A stretch of DNA of 64,000 bases from Micrasema longulum (GCA_022494885.1 JAGVSM010001163.1:81070-145069); one strand, 5' to 3'. Shown: positions 33,707 through 45,692, numbered from the stretch's first letter. Numbers and translations: made by a program. The notes: generated by a model not told the origin, from the sequence alone.

Positions 33707-34138
33707 TAGCTCCTCTACTGCATATCGTATTAACATAATTTGATGGTTAATTAATTAATTAAAATAAACAGTCGAAAGATATAGTTAAATAAATATAACA
33801 AAGGATATTCAATTCAATGAATAAATATTAATAAAGACCCGATTCACTTCACTGTGAAAATGTTTCTAAACAGTATTTCAAATATTAAACTAGAGTCAGT
33901 ACTAAGTATTGCAATTAACGGAGAAAATTGAAACGCTAATCTACTTTATTATAAATACAACATAGAAATCTGGTTTATATATTCACAGCAACATCGACCT
34001 TAAATTATTACGAAATTATTTCAACATTGAAAACCAAAACATATCATGTTTTTGTTTTTAATGCGGTTTTCCTGAGAGTATTTTGCAAACTACTCTGAAA
34101 AAATCTTAAATCATCTAGGATTTTCCTTCTTCTTCCAG
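33707..34138. other. Intron 3, final part
   Basis: No recognised element; ends at the exon D acceptor with a strong TTCC-rich tract. Confidence 0.5.
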
Positions 34139-34350
34139 GACGACCCTTCCCAGAATCCCGGACAGGAGTACGAAGCAGCTTTTGTCTGCAGCCCCACAAG
34201 ACATGGCCAGCTGGAATTGCACTTTACAACTGAAAGAGAACCAGTTGCCTACCTCTTAGTGGGAAGCCTCAAGGCAATAGCCCAGATATACTACAATACG
34301 ACTGCTGTCATAGAGTTTCACAGATACAGCAATGACCCGAGACATTTTAG
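34139..34350 (+). CDS. Gycalpha99B: sGC alpha exon D, end of the HNOB domain (GC donor)
   Basis: The acceptor is cttcttccag. The exon encodes residues 108-177 plus two bases: AAFVCSPTRHGQLELHFTTE, YLLVGSLKAIAQIYYNTT and SNDPRHF. The 'FTTER' stretch aligns with the beta-subunit haem-propionate motif Y-x-S-x-R, with Tyr replaced by Phe and Ser by Thr but Arg kept, fitting a non-haem alpha subunit. The 3' end is CATTTTAG|gcaagt, a GC donor. Only this donor keeps the frame into the next exon (AG+A gives Arg, then YEIT). The nearest GT downstream would shift it. The polypyrimidine tract is strong. Confidence 0.94.
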
Positions 34351-35200
34351 GCAAGTTGTTTTATTTTTATTTAAATGAAGTAAAAAATAAATGAATTTCC
34401 AACCAATTCGAAAAAAAAAACAATAAAACGAAGAAACATCGCAAGTAGGCATCAGTGTGTGTCTGGTTCACTGACGGCTCCTGACCAAAAATATGGGCAG
34501 TGCATTTCTTTATAAACTTATATATTCAGTTCTATAATATTATAACAATATGATAGGTCTGACGTGATGAATTGGCAATAGTATGACAAATTACAACCCG
34601 CGCATCGGAACAAGGAACGCTAAATTTACCTAACATTATACGCACGTTATAAGATACTAAATCAACTAAATTCGTAATAATATCATGTCATTACACATGT
34701 TCAAAGTGACTTTGCAAACGAACTTCAAACTTCAAATCTGCGCATGCGTTGGCAATGCCCGAAGTATGTAAATGACCTTCTCCCTCTAACGCACGATTCA
34801 TCGGTATAAAGCGTTATCTATCTCGCTCAAATGACGATCTTAGGAGAAATTACATATTTCTTAAAAATTCAGGGTAAAGAATTGTGCAAAACAGAACATG
34901 CACAGGGACGATTGCGCATGCGTAGACAAGATGAGAAAATCGTCCGCTAGAGTCGATCTCGCTAGATCTTTTGGCGCTAGTATTGAATATTATGGTGTTT
35001 ACGTGTATAATATTGCACCGAATCCCGGTTTCTTTGTACTTATAATATATTTTTACTATCAATAAAATTAATAATTTATTTCCACATATTTTTACTTGGC
35101 AGTGCACTGCACTTATGCACATACTAAGGAACCGCCTCTGGTCTGGTTAATAATAAAAACCAAATATTTTACATAAAACTTTGTAAAACATGTAATTTGG
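34351..35200. other. Intron 4, first part (GC donor gcaagt)
   Basis: Includes a patch with more CG (34560-35000, for example ctgcgcatgcgttggca, attgcgcatgcgtagac). I could not match it elsewhere in the window; it may be an old transposon. No exon. Confidence 0.45.
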
Positions 35201-35202
35201 GG

Positions 35203-35362
35203 GGTCGATAGTGTAATGGTTATAAGGATTCACGCCGGGAAGGCTCCGGATTCGATTTTGGTGAGAACACAAAAACTGGGCATGATTTTTCTCAAGTCTG
35301 GGTATTTTGTACTGTAATTTACCAATTAATTGGGCCTCATGGCGTTGATGCAAAAAAAACAT
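35203..35362 (+). mobile_element. tRNA-derived SINE, family C
   Basis: The head resembles a tRNA gene (gtcgatagtgtaatggttat, B-box GGATTCGATTTTG) but does not fold into a full cloverleaf. The body has gggcatgatttttctcaag and gggcctcatggcgttgatgc, then an A-run. It is the only copy I see here. Confidence 0.65.
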
Positions 35363-35444
35363 AATAATGTTAAAAAAATATGAGTACACTGAATGCAAAA
35401 ATGCAAAAATTTTGGAGTTTTTTTTTTTAAAAAAGAGCCAATAA

Positions 35445-35640
35445 AATCGGGTTGTGGTACTGTGGCTAGTGTTGCGGACTCATGGTTTAGAGGTCCGAGG
35501 TTTGAAACTAACTCTATCCCAACTTGATTTCCATTTTCTCAAAGTGAGTTATTTACAACTCGTTGGAAATGGCCCCAAAATCAAAATATTTGGATAAATA
35601 ATAAGAACGCAATTATTTCATTTAAAAAAATATATTTTTC
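35445..35640 (+). mobile_element. tRNA-derived SINE, family A
   Basis: Head aatcgggttgtggtactgtg; A-box TGGCTAGTG; B-box region GGTTTGAAAC; body ATTTTCTCAAAGTGAG; tail AATATTTGGATAAATAATAA. Confidence 0.82.
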
Positions 35641-35734
35641 TTTTATAAACAACGAAAAAATCATTATCATGGAATTCCATCGCGCATGTATCAAACAAAC
35701 ATACGCCAAACATAAATAAATAAAAAAAGAAAAT

Positions 35735-35893
35735 GTGGAATTCTTAAAGTCTGATCATTTACAGGGCTAATGATTTGTGATTAAAGTGGCCACACTTCCC
35801 CTCGTTTAAAATAAATTTCAATCTTAATTACTCCCTAGAAAGCAAAATTCATCATTGTCGACATGCATTTGGACAAGAACAAAATAATTTTAA
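35735..35893 (+). repeat. Repeat X, degraded copy that abuts the exon E acceptor
   Basis: Contains atttacagggctaatgattt, ttaaagtggccac, attactccctagaaagcaaa and the X terminus form catttggacaagaacaaaat. The last of these ends about 20 bases before exon E, whose acceptor is taaaaaattgtttctatag. X therefore supplies the DNA just upstream of the splice site, possibly including the branch-point area. Confidence 0.7.
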
Positions 35894-35909
35894 AAAATTG
35901 TTTCTATAG

Positions 35910-36154
35910 ATACGAAATTACCGCCATTCCTCACGCCGCCCCTGCCACCTCCAAGGGTCGCCCACCGCCCTCAACCATTCCTGCAGAATCCGACCAGTCT
36001 GATGATGATGCTGATGACGACCTTTTCGAAGGATCCAAGGATCCCGAAAAACTGTCTACGGAAGCGGCAGACCTGAAGATGGGAGTAGGAAGCTTTTGCA
36101 AAGCGTTTCCTTGGCATTTTGTCATCGATAGAAAAATGGAAATCGTCCAACTGG
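35910..36154 (+). CDS. Gycalpha99B: sGC alpha exon E, linker and start of the HNOBA/PAS domain
   Basis: The acceptor is gtttctatag and the donor is CTGG|gtaagt. It encodes residues 178-260. Residues 183-203 are rich in Ala, Pro and Ser; 204-218 form an acidic run (ESDQSDDDADDDLFE); residues 239-259 are SFCKAFPWHFVIDRKMEIVQ plus L, the invariant opening of the alpha-subunit HNOBA domain. The linker is the least conserved part of the protein and looks disordered. This exon is clearly more G+C-rich than the DNA around it. The acceptor's upstream sequence belongs to a dispersed repeat (see 35735-35893). Confidence 0.95.
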
Positions 36155-37760
36155 GTAAGTGATTTTCATATATCGAAAAAATATAATCTTTTGACTCGTT
36201 TTTTTTATGTATCTATTTCAAAGAATTATCAAAAATCGCATTTTGGTCAAATAAATAAGCGTAACCGCACAACGTTGATTTGGGTGCATGGACAAGGGGG
36301 CAGCTGTTGAATTAGCTAGGCTGGAAGTTTAAGATGAGACTTAGGCTGTGAACCAGGAAGCAGAGTTTAATGCTCTGGCTTAAAGTACCTTTTAAGCACT
36401 ATGTGATGGAACAATTTCACAAGGTTTTGCAAAGCTTTGTTTTCATCTACTAAAAGTAAGCTGAATCACAGTGAAGGTTATACTAGAGCTCTTACAAGGC
36501 ACTGCATATTGGGAATGAATCTGATTTAAATTTTAGATGCAAGTAACGCGTTGCAGGTTATAAAAAAATTGATGTGAATGTGAAGCTTAATTTCAATGTT
36601 ATAAAGTTTTACTTTTCTTTAACGCTTCTCTTGGTTCCTTTCCAAAAAAACGATTCTTGCCTCCATTTCCTGATTTTTTATAGTAAGTTTACATATAGTG
36701 GTTTCAGTTGACTCTAATTATTTAATAAGCTTTATCGACCTGTCACCCTCCATGAAATAACCCAACTTCAGCTCATCATAGCTGTCGGCTATCCGTCTGA
36801 CTTATGTTTGTAAAGCTGTTATTGCATTGCTAACATCTAAGTTAGCCGAAAATGGGGACTGTGGAGAGGAGTTGATGTCAGCTCCCAGAAATTTTCTCAT
36901 CATCTTTTTTGGGGGCCATTTTGATATTCGTAAAATTCTGTATTAGTATTAACAGGAGACAATTTTGTATGCAGTATAGGTATGTGCGCCTTCACTTTTG
37001 CAAATCCGCAATCTTGCTAGCACGAAATCTGAATGACGACACTTTGACACATCAATCAGACAGTCAGGATATTTAAATGACCTCACTGCCCGCTAATAGA
37101 AATAAAGAAAAAATCACAGGCCAATAAGAGAAGAGCACTGACAAAGCAAAAAAAAGTTTGATAAAGTTTTGAACTTTTTGAGAACGTTTTAACTGTTTTT
37201 ATCTATCCTAGCCTTAGAGTATATAATATATACTCTAAGATCCTAGCACTGTAAATAATATAAAATATGAAAGCCAAACTTAAAAATTACCAAAACGTGT
37301 ACTACTTACTTTTATAAACTGCCTTTTTTTATATTTTATTTTTCACAAAGGTAAGACACAGATTGTTAACTTGCAAATAGGGGTGGGAGAATTATGTGAG
37401 AGCACTCATCGTCTACCTAAAAGTCTATAAGAACTTTGACTTGGAGGAAAAGATTTGGCCATAAATTTGATTGAGACAATACCTTGCAAAAAAAAAGTGG
37501 TGATTTACACGGACTTACGAAAAATATCAATGTTTTTATAGGACAAAATAACTGTTATCCTAGTACTTACAATGAACTAAGTGTATGTCCTTCTCCACAA
37601 ACAAGAGTTTTTATTTTTTGGAAAGGTACAGCGTTAGAATAAAAAATACCAAACTTTTACGAATATTTCTTATAAGAAAACTATAATAAATATATTGTAT
37701 AAAATATAATTAATACATATTTTAAAAAAATAAATAAAAGAACATATTTCTGATTAAAAA
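36155..37760. other. Intron 5, first part
   Basis: Mostly unassigned. A more balanced block at 36250-36960 has no recognised frame. A near-perfect palindrome (13-bp arms CTTAGAGTATATA around one A) lies at 37213-37239. Confidence 0.5.
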
Positions 37761-37764
37761 TAAA

Positions 37765-39170
37765 TAGGAGTTCGGAAAAAAAACGCAAAATTTTTATTTT
37801 AAATAAATTTCTATTTATCCTCTTCAAAATACTCGCTATTTGCAACTATGCATCGATGCAAACGCTTAATCTAAGTGTTCATGCACTTTTTGTAGGACTG
37901 CAAAGGTATGACCATTAGTCCTCGCAGCGAATTTTCTTTTATGGCATCAATCATCTCAAAGCGCGTTCTTTTAAATAGCCATTTTAGTCTTAGGAAAAAA
38001 AAAAAAAAAGAAGGGGCATGATCTGGAAAAACGGTGCTTGGCTGATGGCAAATGTCGATTTTTTGGACAAAAACTCCGAAACAATCAACTCTGTATGAGA
38101 TGGCGTATTATTGTGGTGGAAAATCCATTAATTTTCCATTCATTTGTTGAATGAGGAATGCCAACCCAACCCGGAATTAAAGTTTAAAAATGTTTTCGTG
38201 TACACATGAATATTTGAACATTTTGGAGTAGGATGAAATATCTCAAAAACGCACGCAAAAATAAATAAAAAATGTTAAAAATAGTATTCATTTTAAAATC
38301 GTAAATAATGACGTCACTCCTTATCTACGTGTTGTATTTCTGGATTCCGCTTTAAAGCCCCCGCACCTTGTAAGGAACGTTTTGACCGTAGAAAACATTT
38401 CAGTTTGTCGACATTTCAACCAGAGATTATGTCGACTTTCTATGTTTTTCTAAATTGAATTGTTTGTAAAAACAACCATAATATAGAAATAAGCAAATAA
38501 CGATCAGTTAAATGAAGTAATCAAAGCAATATTCTATAGATTCTTGTCAGTTTTGTAATTGGCTGGGGAAATACAACTTACGCGGTCCGTGAAAGTAAGA
38601 ACGCCAACCGTTTCATGACGTCACTACTGAAAAGTGACACACTGATTACAGTCATTTGGCGCGGTATTTGATAAAGGTAACTTTAAAAAATCATATCTTT
38701 GTAAATAACGCAGAAAAAAAAAAAATTTTTGCTTTGTTAAATAGTACGCTAATAGGAAAAATAATAATTAAAAAACGGTGGAATTCCTCATTGAATTTAG
38801 TGTTTTTGGGACGAAGTGGGCGGCGACGCGTTTCATGGCCAAAACATCGATCGAAATATGATTTGCCAATTCATATGAGAAGTTAAATAACGTAACAAGC
38901 TCTCGGATTAATACTCATTGATATTTAAACACGGTGTGCTTTACCGATTCGATGTTTTTTTCGGTAATTCACGTTGTTGGACGTCCAGTATGTTATCATT
39001 ATCTAAGCATTCACGAACGTCTTTGAACCTCTTATTCTATTTGTATGCCCGTGTTTTCAACACACGCGATTCTGCAAAGCCTTTATTTAACATTTTCAAT
39101 GATTTGGCAGACGAAATTTCATAGGCAACACAAATTTTGAGGCACGTTCTTTGTTTCATTTTTTTATTCA
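37765..39170 (-). pseudogene. mariner-like transposase, split and decayed
   Basis: On the minus strand the N-terminal part lies at about 39165-38770: MKQRTCLKICVAYEISSAKS, KMLNKGFAESRVLKTRAYK (helix-turn-helix region), then KRVAAHFVPKTLN. The C-terminal part lies at about 38125-37800: HHNNTPSHTELIVSEFLSK, (P)FFFFFPKTKMA, TRFEMIDAIKENSLRG, RLHRCIVANSEYFEEDK. Mariner transposases have 'HxDNAPxHT...LAPxDFFLFPKLK...F.SxEEIKxxS...KRWxKCIxxxGxYFEGD'. The catalytic Asp of 'DNAPSHT' is Asn here, and stops and frame breaks abound. The gap between the parts is about twice what the family needs, so something has inserted or diverged there (38130-38770). Confidence 0.85.
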
Positions 39171-39279
39171 GTGTGTACATCGCCACACAGAAATTGTTCA
39201 ATTCACTCAAACAGACGCAGACTACAGAAAATCTGATCGCTGTCAAACTTTGACATATTGTCAAAAATAGTGCTGCCAA

Positions 39280-40850
39280 CGTGATTTCAGAAATTGAAGA
39301 AATTTCCGTTTATTTATATGCGCACACTCTCCACGCAGTAGCACGTTTCTTCAAAGTATTATACTCGGAAAGCGAGAATTAATTTAAGGGTACCCGTCAC
39401 AATAAATTTACACAAGTCGTAGTAACGTCGGTACTTTATTTAACGCTGACCTTCATCAACAATAAAAGTTTTTTAAATTATAATTTACGTACATATAATT
39501 AAATATGAGTTATTTCCTAATTAACGCACTAAAAAAATTGTGAAAAATATTTCCAGGACCTCTAGTTAACAGCTCCAGCTTGGACACTAAAATGATCTTT
39601 TTGGACGGTTAAAATTAACATAACTACAGACTGAATATACAGGTTCACATACATAATAATGTAAAGCTCGTATCAAGAAACGTTATCGTGAAACGTTAAC
39701 TTTTTAAATACATTAAAGATTACTGTCCGTATGGTATGCAAATCAAGAAATATAAAAACGTGTGCCTCTACGAAAAATATTTCTTTATCCCCGACTTTTA
39801 CGAGAACACAGCCACATTTTGGAATGTTCGTTGTCTTTCATATACATTAAAATGATAAATCTTCCCAGAGGTTACAGCCAGATTAGGGAAATAAATTTTC
39901 TTTAAGTACTCGCGTTAAGAAAATACAGACAACACAATTTTTGCGAAATGTGAATTTTTATGACCTTAATACAATAATAAAGAGAGTATTATAAATTACA
40001 TTAATTCAATTTCAAAAATAAAATTAAAGTGTTTTTATTACCTTTTTTCTCACTTATGAGAAATTATACACTAACCAAAAAATATTTTAATTGTATACTA
40101 CAAATTTTCTGACCGCGGCGCCATGCTTTTTTGAGTTTGGGCATGCGGTTATGTTTTTTATCATTACGTTAGTTTTTTATATTTTATTATATTTAAAATA
40201 ATTAGGTTTATCTGACTAGATACGTTTTTTTAATTATTATTTTAATGTTTACTTTGTTAAATAGCTAATCTTAAGCATGTTTCACATTTTGTGAAATGTT
40301 TTCCTCGGCACGGGACACCCCAATAAAGGAACATTATTCTGTATAAAAAAAGAATACACTCAATGTAAAAGTATTTTAAAATAAAATAAATAAATAGGAC
40401 TCTTATGTAAGTGGCCTCGAAACCGGTACCCACATTCCTATGTACATAATATCATGTAAGTAATATATACTATAAATTGATATTTTTCGGTGGTTCTGTG
40501 AGATACAACAACCATCCATAAAATCAACTCAAACGATGTTACTTTGTGGTATTACATATAAATATATATATATATATATATATTATCCATTACTTTCATA
40601 TATAATTCATTACAAAATAAATAAAAAATAGCACTATGAATTCATTCGATTTAAAATATTTAATTGAAATGTCAACTGGCCGCATTGTCCTAGTAATTAA
40701 TAGTGCTAAAAATGGCCGCGTGGAGCGCTATGTATCCTGCAATACGACGCATGAAAGTAATTATGGTCTTTTGTCAAAAGCACCATCTCAAAGAAAAATA
40801 GTCCTTAAAAAACAATGTTTGAAATACTACTTTCCAACAATGTTTGAGTA
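39280..40850. other. Intron 5, unassigned
   Basis: A/T-rich, with an (AT)n run at about 40562-40582 and a short cctcgaaaccggtaccc stretch at 40410-40425 that echoes part of the hammerhead-like motif but lacks its other half. Confidence 0.5.
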
Positions 40851-41025
40851 GGTCCAAATGCTTGCAAATGAGGAAATATGGATGTTTAAACATGGACAAA
40901 ATGGTGAATGTTACACGGTGTGTAAAATGGCCTCTTAAATCAGCCAATGACAGGTCATAAGCCCTGTAAATGCCTAGGCTTCCGTATTACCTTCTCAAAA
41001 ATGTTTTCCTTCTGTGTTGAAATAA
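40850..41025 (-). repeat. Repeat X, inverted copy
   Basis: Reads gtttgagtaggtccaaatgc, atggatgtttaaacatggac, aaatggtgaatgttacacgg, then tcagccaatgacaggtcata, agccctgtaaatgcctagg and ctgtgttgaaataaattta. Confidence 0.85.
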
Positions 41026-44000
41026 ATTTAAATACTGCTTTCCAAATCAAGAATCTTCAAATAATTTGTGTAATATGAAAGTTTAATATAGGAGAAAAAA
41101 CCCGCACTGGGGTAAATACATTCAAAATAAAGTATACTTATTTGTATGAAAAAATAAGCTGGAATAATCGGCCAGTTTCTTAGCTCACCGCAGGCGCTGG
41201 GCGCGCTTTATTAAAATTTATATTTATCTTAGGATAAAAATACAAACCTTGGAAATTATTTAAAATAAATGTTTAATATTTATTTGTTTTTCTGTAAATA
41301 AAGTTAAAATAAAACATTATTATTGTTAGTCAAATATAATGGTAAGCTGCGCATAATTGCTTCTATACGCGGTTCGCCCCTGTTGCCTAGACATTAAGTT
41401 CTTCAATAACTTATCCATCTTATTTGAGACGTCTGTCTATCGAGAACGAATTTTCAAAAAGCTATGTCTTTTGGCAACAATTTGCAGGTATTGATATTTA
41501 AAAAAACAATCGATAAGCGATTTTAATTAAAAGAAAAAGCACTAATTTAAATACAAAAGGAAAATTCAGACTGAAAATATTCGAATTTAACTTTAACATT
41601 GACGTTTTGTAGTATTAATTAAGTTAATCGCGTGGATAAATTTTCCACTTCAATTAGTATTTTTGGACTGTAAAAAATATTTTCACTGTAAAATGATATT
41701 CTTGCTTTACAGTAAAAAATTGAATTTTTCGAGCACAAAATAATGCGGAAACGAATATTTTTTCTGTTTAAGTTTTTTTTCAAAATAAGTCTAATTAATC
41801 GTAAGAGTTAAAAATTGTGTCGACTAGTATGTTTCCACACAACGTCATAGGTAATTTAATAAATTTATTGACTTGGTGTTTATTTTGTAGAGCTCCATAT
41901 TATTTATTTATGAGTTATCGATTTATTTTAAAGAAACAAACAGTCGACAATGATACAATAAATTTGTTTAAAGAATACGGTTTAAAGACAGACCAGCGAA
42001 GTTTCTAAATAAAAATCATACATATTATTAAATTGTGTTACAACAAAAGGATGTGTATTTGCATAAAATAAGTGAAAATGTGAGTTAATGTGTATTAGAG
42101 TGGGAGTAAGTGTTCAGGTGTGTGCATCATTAAAAAGTAAGTGGGATTGTATCGCAGCCAGAAATAATAAGTCTTCATTTACTTTGAAATAAATTAAGGG
42201 CATGTTAAATATATGAAGAGATGAAAGAAAAAACATCATAGTTTGAGCAAGAACGAAAGAGAAAAGAGTATTGTGCAAAGTTTGTGCTACAGACTGGCAG
42301 ATGGAATAAATACTTATTTGTCGTCACGCGAAAGGGGACATTAAGATTAATTTTGGAGAGTAGGTTAAAAGAGTCTACTTTATTATTTAATAATTTATGT
42401 AAATAGCATAATTCAGATACAGCGCGTCTATTTTCAAGGGTAAAACATCCATTTTGTTAGGCAGATCGGCTGTTAGTACAAAGCGTTTAATTGTTTTTAT
42501 AATATAGGTATTGTCATTTTAATATTAAAATTAATCAATAATTTGAGTCGACCTATAATTGTTTTTGTTATGTTTTAACACAAAAACAAAATTTCCGATA
42601 GTTGTTAGGTCTTTTTAGGGCATTTTTAAATTAATGTGAAGGTTGAATAGATTGAAGGTACTTGAATAGCTTTATAATTCTAGGTACTTAAGTAGTAATA
42701 AATGGAACGAAAAATTATTGCTACTCTTGAAATTTTACTGAAATGTAACTATTCGCAATCTTTTTTTATGACAACAAAGCATAACGCTATTTAAAGATAG
42801 CATTTTAAAGAAAAAAATAAAATGCTTATTATACTACAAATACATTATGATCGACCCACTTGCTTGTTGGCAGATGAACGTTCGAAATGGCCTGGTTCGC
42901 GGAGTGCGTTTTTTTATTTACTTTTAAACTGAACCCTAATGCAATGAATGCCTTGAATTACCTACCTTGTACTGGAGTTCTAGCACCAGATTCTTTGTGA
43001 CTTTTCACGCGATAGTCAGGATTAGATCAAATCCTGTGGTCAGGAAGGTGGGCATTTGACGTGATATACGATAACACGACACAGTGGATTTAATGTGTTA
43101 TTGATCGCAAAAATAACTTGTTCGCAATCGCGGTAAAAATATCAAAAGGCACATGCAAGACCGATCAGTTCAGTTTTTATTGTGGAGCAAAGACAATATT
43201 GGTACCCACAGTAGGCATTACAACATCTAATCCAGGGCCTAGTAGGTAGCAAATAAATTTGATCGTCTCAAACTAGTAAACATGCTCTAAACATATTAAG
43301 TAAGTATGACGTAACCACATTTAAAAAACTATTTTCAAATGTTGGATTCATTCAAGTCGTAAATAATCGTACTAGAAAAATGGAACAAAAGTTGTGGTAA
43401 AGCGGCGTTTGAGCCAAGAACATTCAAATCCAGAGTCTTCGACTTTATTTTCGGTTTAACACGTGAATCTGTTGAAGTTTCCTGTACGGTTGAACTAGTA
43501 AAGTTATGAAATAGTATTCAGAATCTTCTCTACCCTCTGGAGAGTGATTAATTTTAGATTTTTTATTTTTTTAATGCAAAAAAACTTTATTTCATATAAT
43601 AGCCATGCTGATAATTAAACGTCAAAAAATGTATAAAACAGTTAAAAAAAACAAAAAAAATAATAATACGGTTTGGTCAATTCAACAAAAACAATTGTTT
43701 TGGGCAATGCTTTAGGTCGCAATAATGTTCTAAATGAAAATCGTCATGTTAGATTTGACGTGTTTATATTTATTTAACGTTTAATGATCAGTGTCACCAG
43801 ATATGAAGCAAAGTGTAAACGCATGCAAAAAATAAAATCTCCAGATTAATTTCTCTCTAGGGAGGTAGAGAAGATTGATAATACCACCCCAGTAGTGCTA
43901 TTCTAGCCAACCTCGCGCCCATAAATAACACTTTTACCTCGCGTATTTACAACAAATACGTGAGATAAAATCTTTTTCTACAGCCGCGAGAGCTTTTGGA

Positions 44001-44670
44001 ATATCACCCCTGGTGGTTTGGAAAAAGCAAAGGCGTATGTTAGAACTTGTAAAGATCTAAAAGTTTAAAAATACAAGGCATTTAAAAAGTTTTGTTACTT
44101 TTCCATTGGAGTCAGTGAAAACTTTGCTTACTAACTTTTTTGAATCCAAGAAAGTACATATTTAATATCATTTACTCTAGGATAACGTTTTATCTTTACA
44201 AAGATACCAAGGCTACCAAATTACAGAGAGTTTCTCCAGGCAACTTTTCTCTCGCAAGTAGCAGTTTTTTCCAGTATATGAGCATCGCAAGAAGGCTTAC
44301 ATATGTCTACAGTTGCGGTATTTGGTGGCCAAGCTGCATCTGGAGCAGTGAAAAAATAAGACGTAGAGTAAATAAAGTGACTCAAGCAACAACAAATACG
44401 CGTTGACAGTTGAAATTGACAAGTAACAGTATCACAGGCGGGGGATGCGCGCGCATCTTTGTATAAAGATTTGTTGTAAATAGGACGCATTCTAACTTTT
44501 CTGAATTCGACCACATATCAATTTGTGTATACACATTACAATATTCTTTGGTTAAATACCGTTTTCTGAACAACGTAACACGAGTTTTAGACATTTTTTT
44601 ACTCAATAGAATGCTAATAATATGTTTCTCACATGCATTTGAGAGATATATCATATTTGCATTATTATCC
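41026..44670. other. Intron 5, long stretch without recognised elements
   Basis: Mostly A/T-rich. Patches with more G+C at about 41340-41420, 42840-43250 and 43850-44010 show no motif. Frames at 44140-44654 on both strands have no recognisable domain and overlap each other. No splice-bounded exon fits the sGC phase. Confidence 0.45.
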
Positions 44671-44734
44671 TGTAAGCATGTTAACTAGGAATGGAAAGAC
44701 TGAGAGAGATATTGAAAAGACTGAGAAAGATATT

Positions 44735-44928
44735 GAATCGGGTTGTGGTCCTGTGACTAGTGTCTCGGACTCACGGACCAAAAGTCAGTGGTTCGAATCC
44801 TCCTTTACCCCAACTTGCTCTCATTTTCTAATTGTGAGTTATTTACAATTCGTTGAAAATGGCCCTCAAAATGAAATATTTGGGTTAATCATAAGAACGC
44901 AAATATTTCTTTTAAAAAAAAAAAGAGG
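44735..44928 (+). mobile_element. tRNA-derived SINE, family A, inserted in the LINE
   Basis: Head gaatcgggttgtggtcctgt; A-box GTGACTAGTG; B-box GGTTCGAATCC; body ATTTTCTAATTGTGAG; tail AATATTTGGGTTAATCATAA and an A-run. LINE sequence lies on both sides. Confidence 0.88.
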
Positions 44929-45217
44929 TTGCAATTGCAGGGATCAGAGTGAACAGGAACGATGTACAGAATTAGGGGAAAAAGGATAAAAATAGGCTGA
45001 ATGCTGTCAAAATGCGATCTCTTAGGTATGTAAATACTCGTAAGGCCTATAAAATAATCATTATCGACAAAACCATGAAAGGAGTTCTGCGTTGGTTTGG
45101 ACATCAAGAGTGAATGGACAGCGAGAGAATGGTATAAAAAAAATATGCGAATGTTGAATGGATGCAGAAATCGAGGGAGATCGAAAAATAAATGGCTTGA
45201 TCAAATTCAACAAACAT

Positions 45218-45609
45218 TTGAACGTAGTTATGCAGAAAGCAGCTAGTCCACAATTTCGGAAAAATGATATATTGGGTGGGTGCAGTAAAGTCGATTCTAT
45301 GTTCTGCTAAAAACAGCCAGACCGCTTTCATATAAAAAAAAACCTGTATTAATCACCTCCGGAAAAAGGTGTCGATCACAAAATCGGCATTTTTCAATTT
45401 GCAGAAAACACCCACAATACTAGAAAAATCTTATGGTACTTTTAAACTGGTCAAATACACAATAAGATTCTTGTTTGTAATATACAAAAAAACTTATGTA
45501 TTCATTGTTCATCGTTTTTTAAAGTCAAAAACATTCGAACTATTGTGTAGATTTTATAATTCACCCTTTACTTTTCTATGGCTGGCTGGTTTCTGTATAA
45601 CAACGTTCA
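45218..45609 (-). mobile_element. Inverted-repeat element Y, copy 3, inserted in the LINE
   Basis: Left end TTGAACGTAGTTATGCAGAA, right end (reverse complement) TGAACGTTGTTATACAGAAA. LINE sequence on each side (caaattcaacaaaca / atgatggacttgtcaaaag) is contiguous in the uninterrupted copy near 5785-5805. ATTT occurs at both junctions and may be a short target duplication. The conserved block reads MKAVWLFLAEHRIDFTAP on the minus strand. Confidence 0.88.
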
Positions 45610-45692
45610 TTTAATGATGGACTTGTCAAAAGCCGGGATAATTGGCGCGGGCATAAAAAAATGTATCAATGGAGAGGAAACGAGATCTGCAT

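Noticed and set aside
40400..40440. Another hammerhead-like motif (cctcgaaaccggtaccc)
   Set aside because: It has GAAACCGGUA and a possible GUGG/CCAC pairing, but the CUGANGA half and helix II are absent.
44140..44654. Overlapping 88-97-codon frames on both strands
   Set aside because: They overlap each other in opposite directions and show no domain; typical chance frames.
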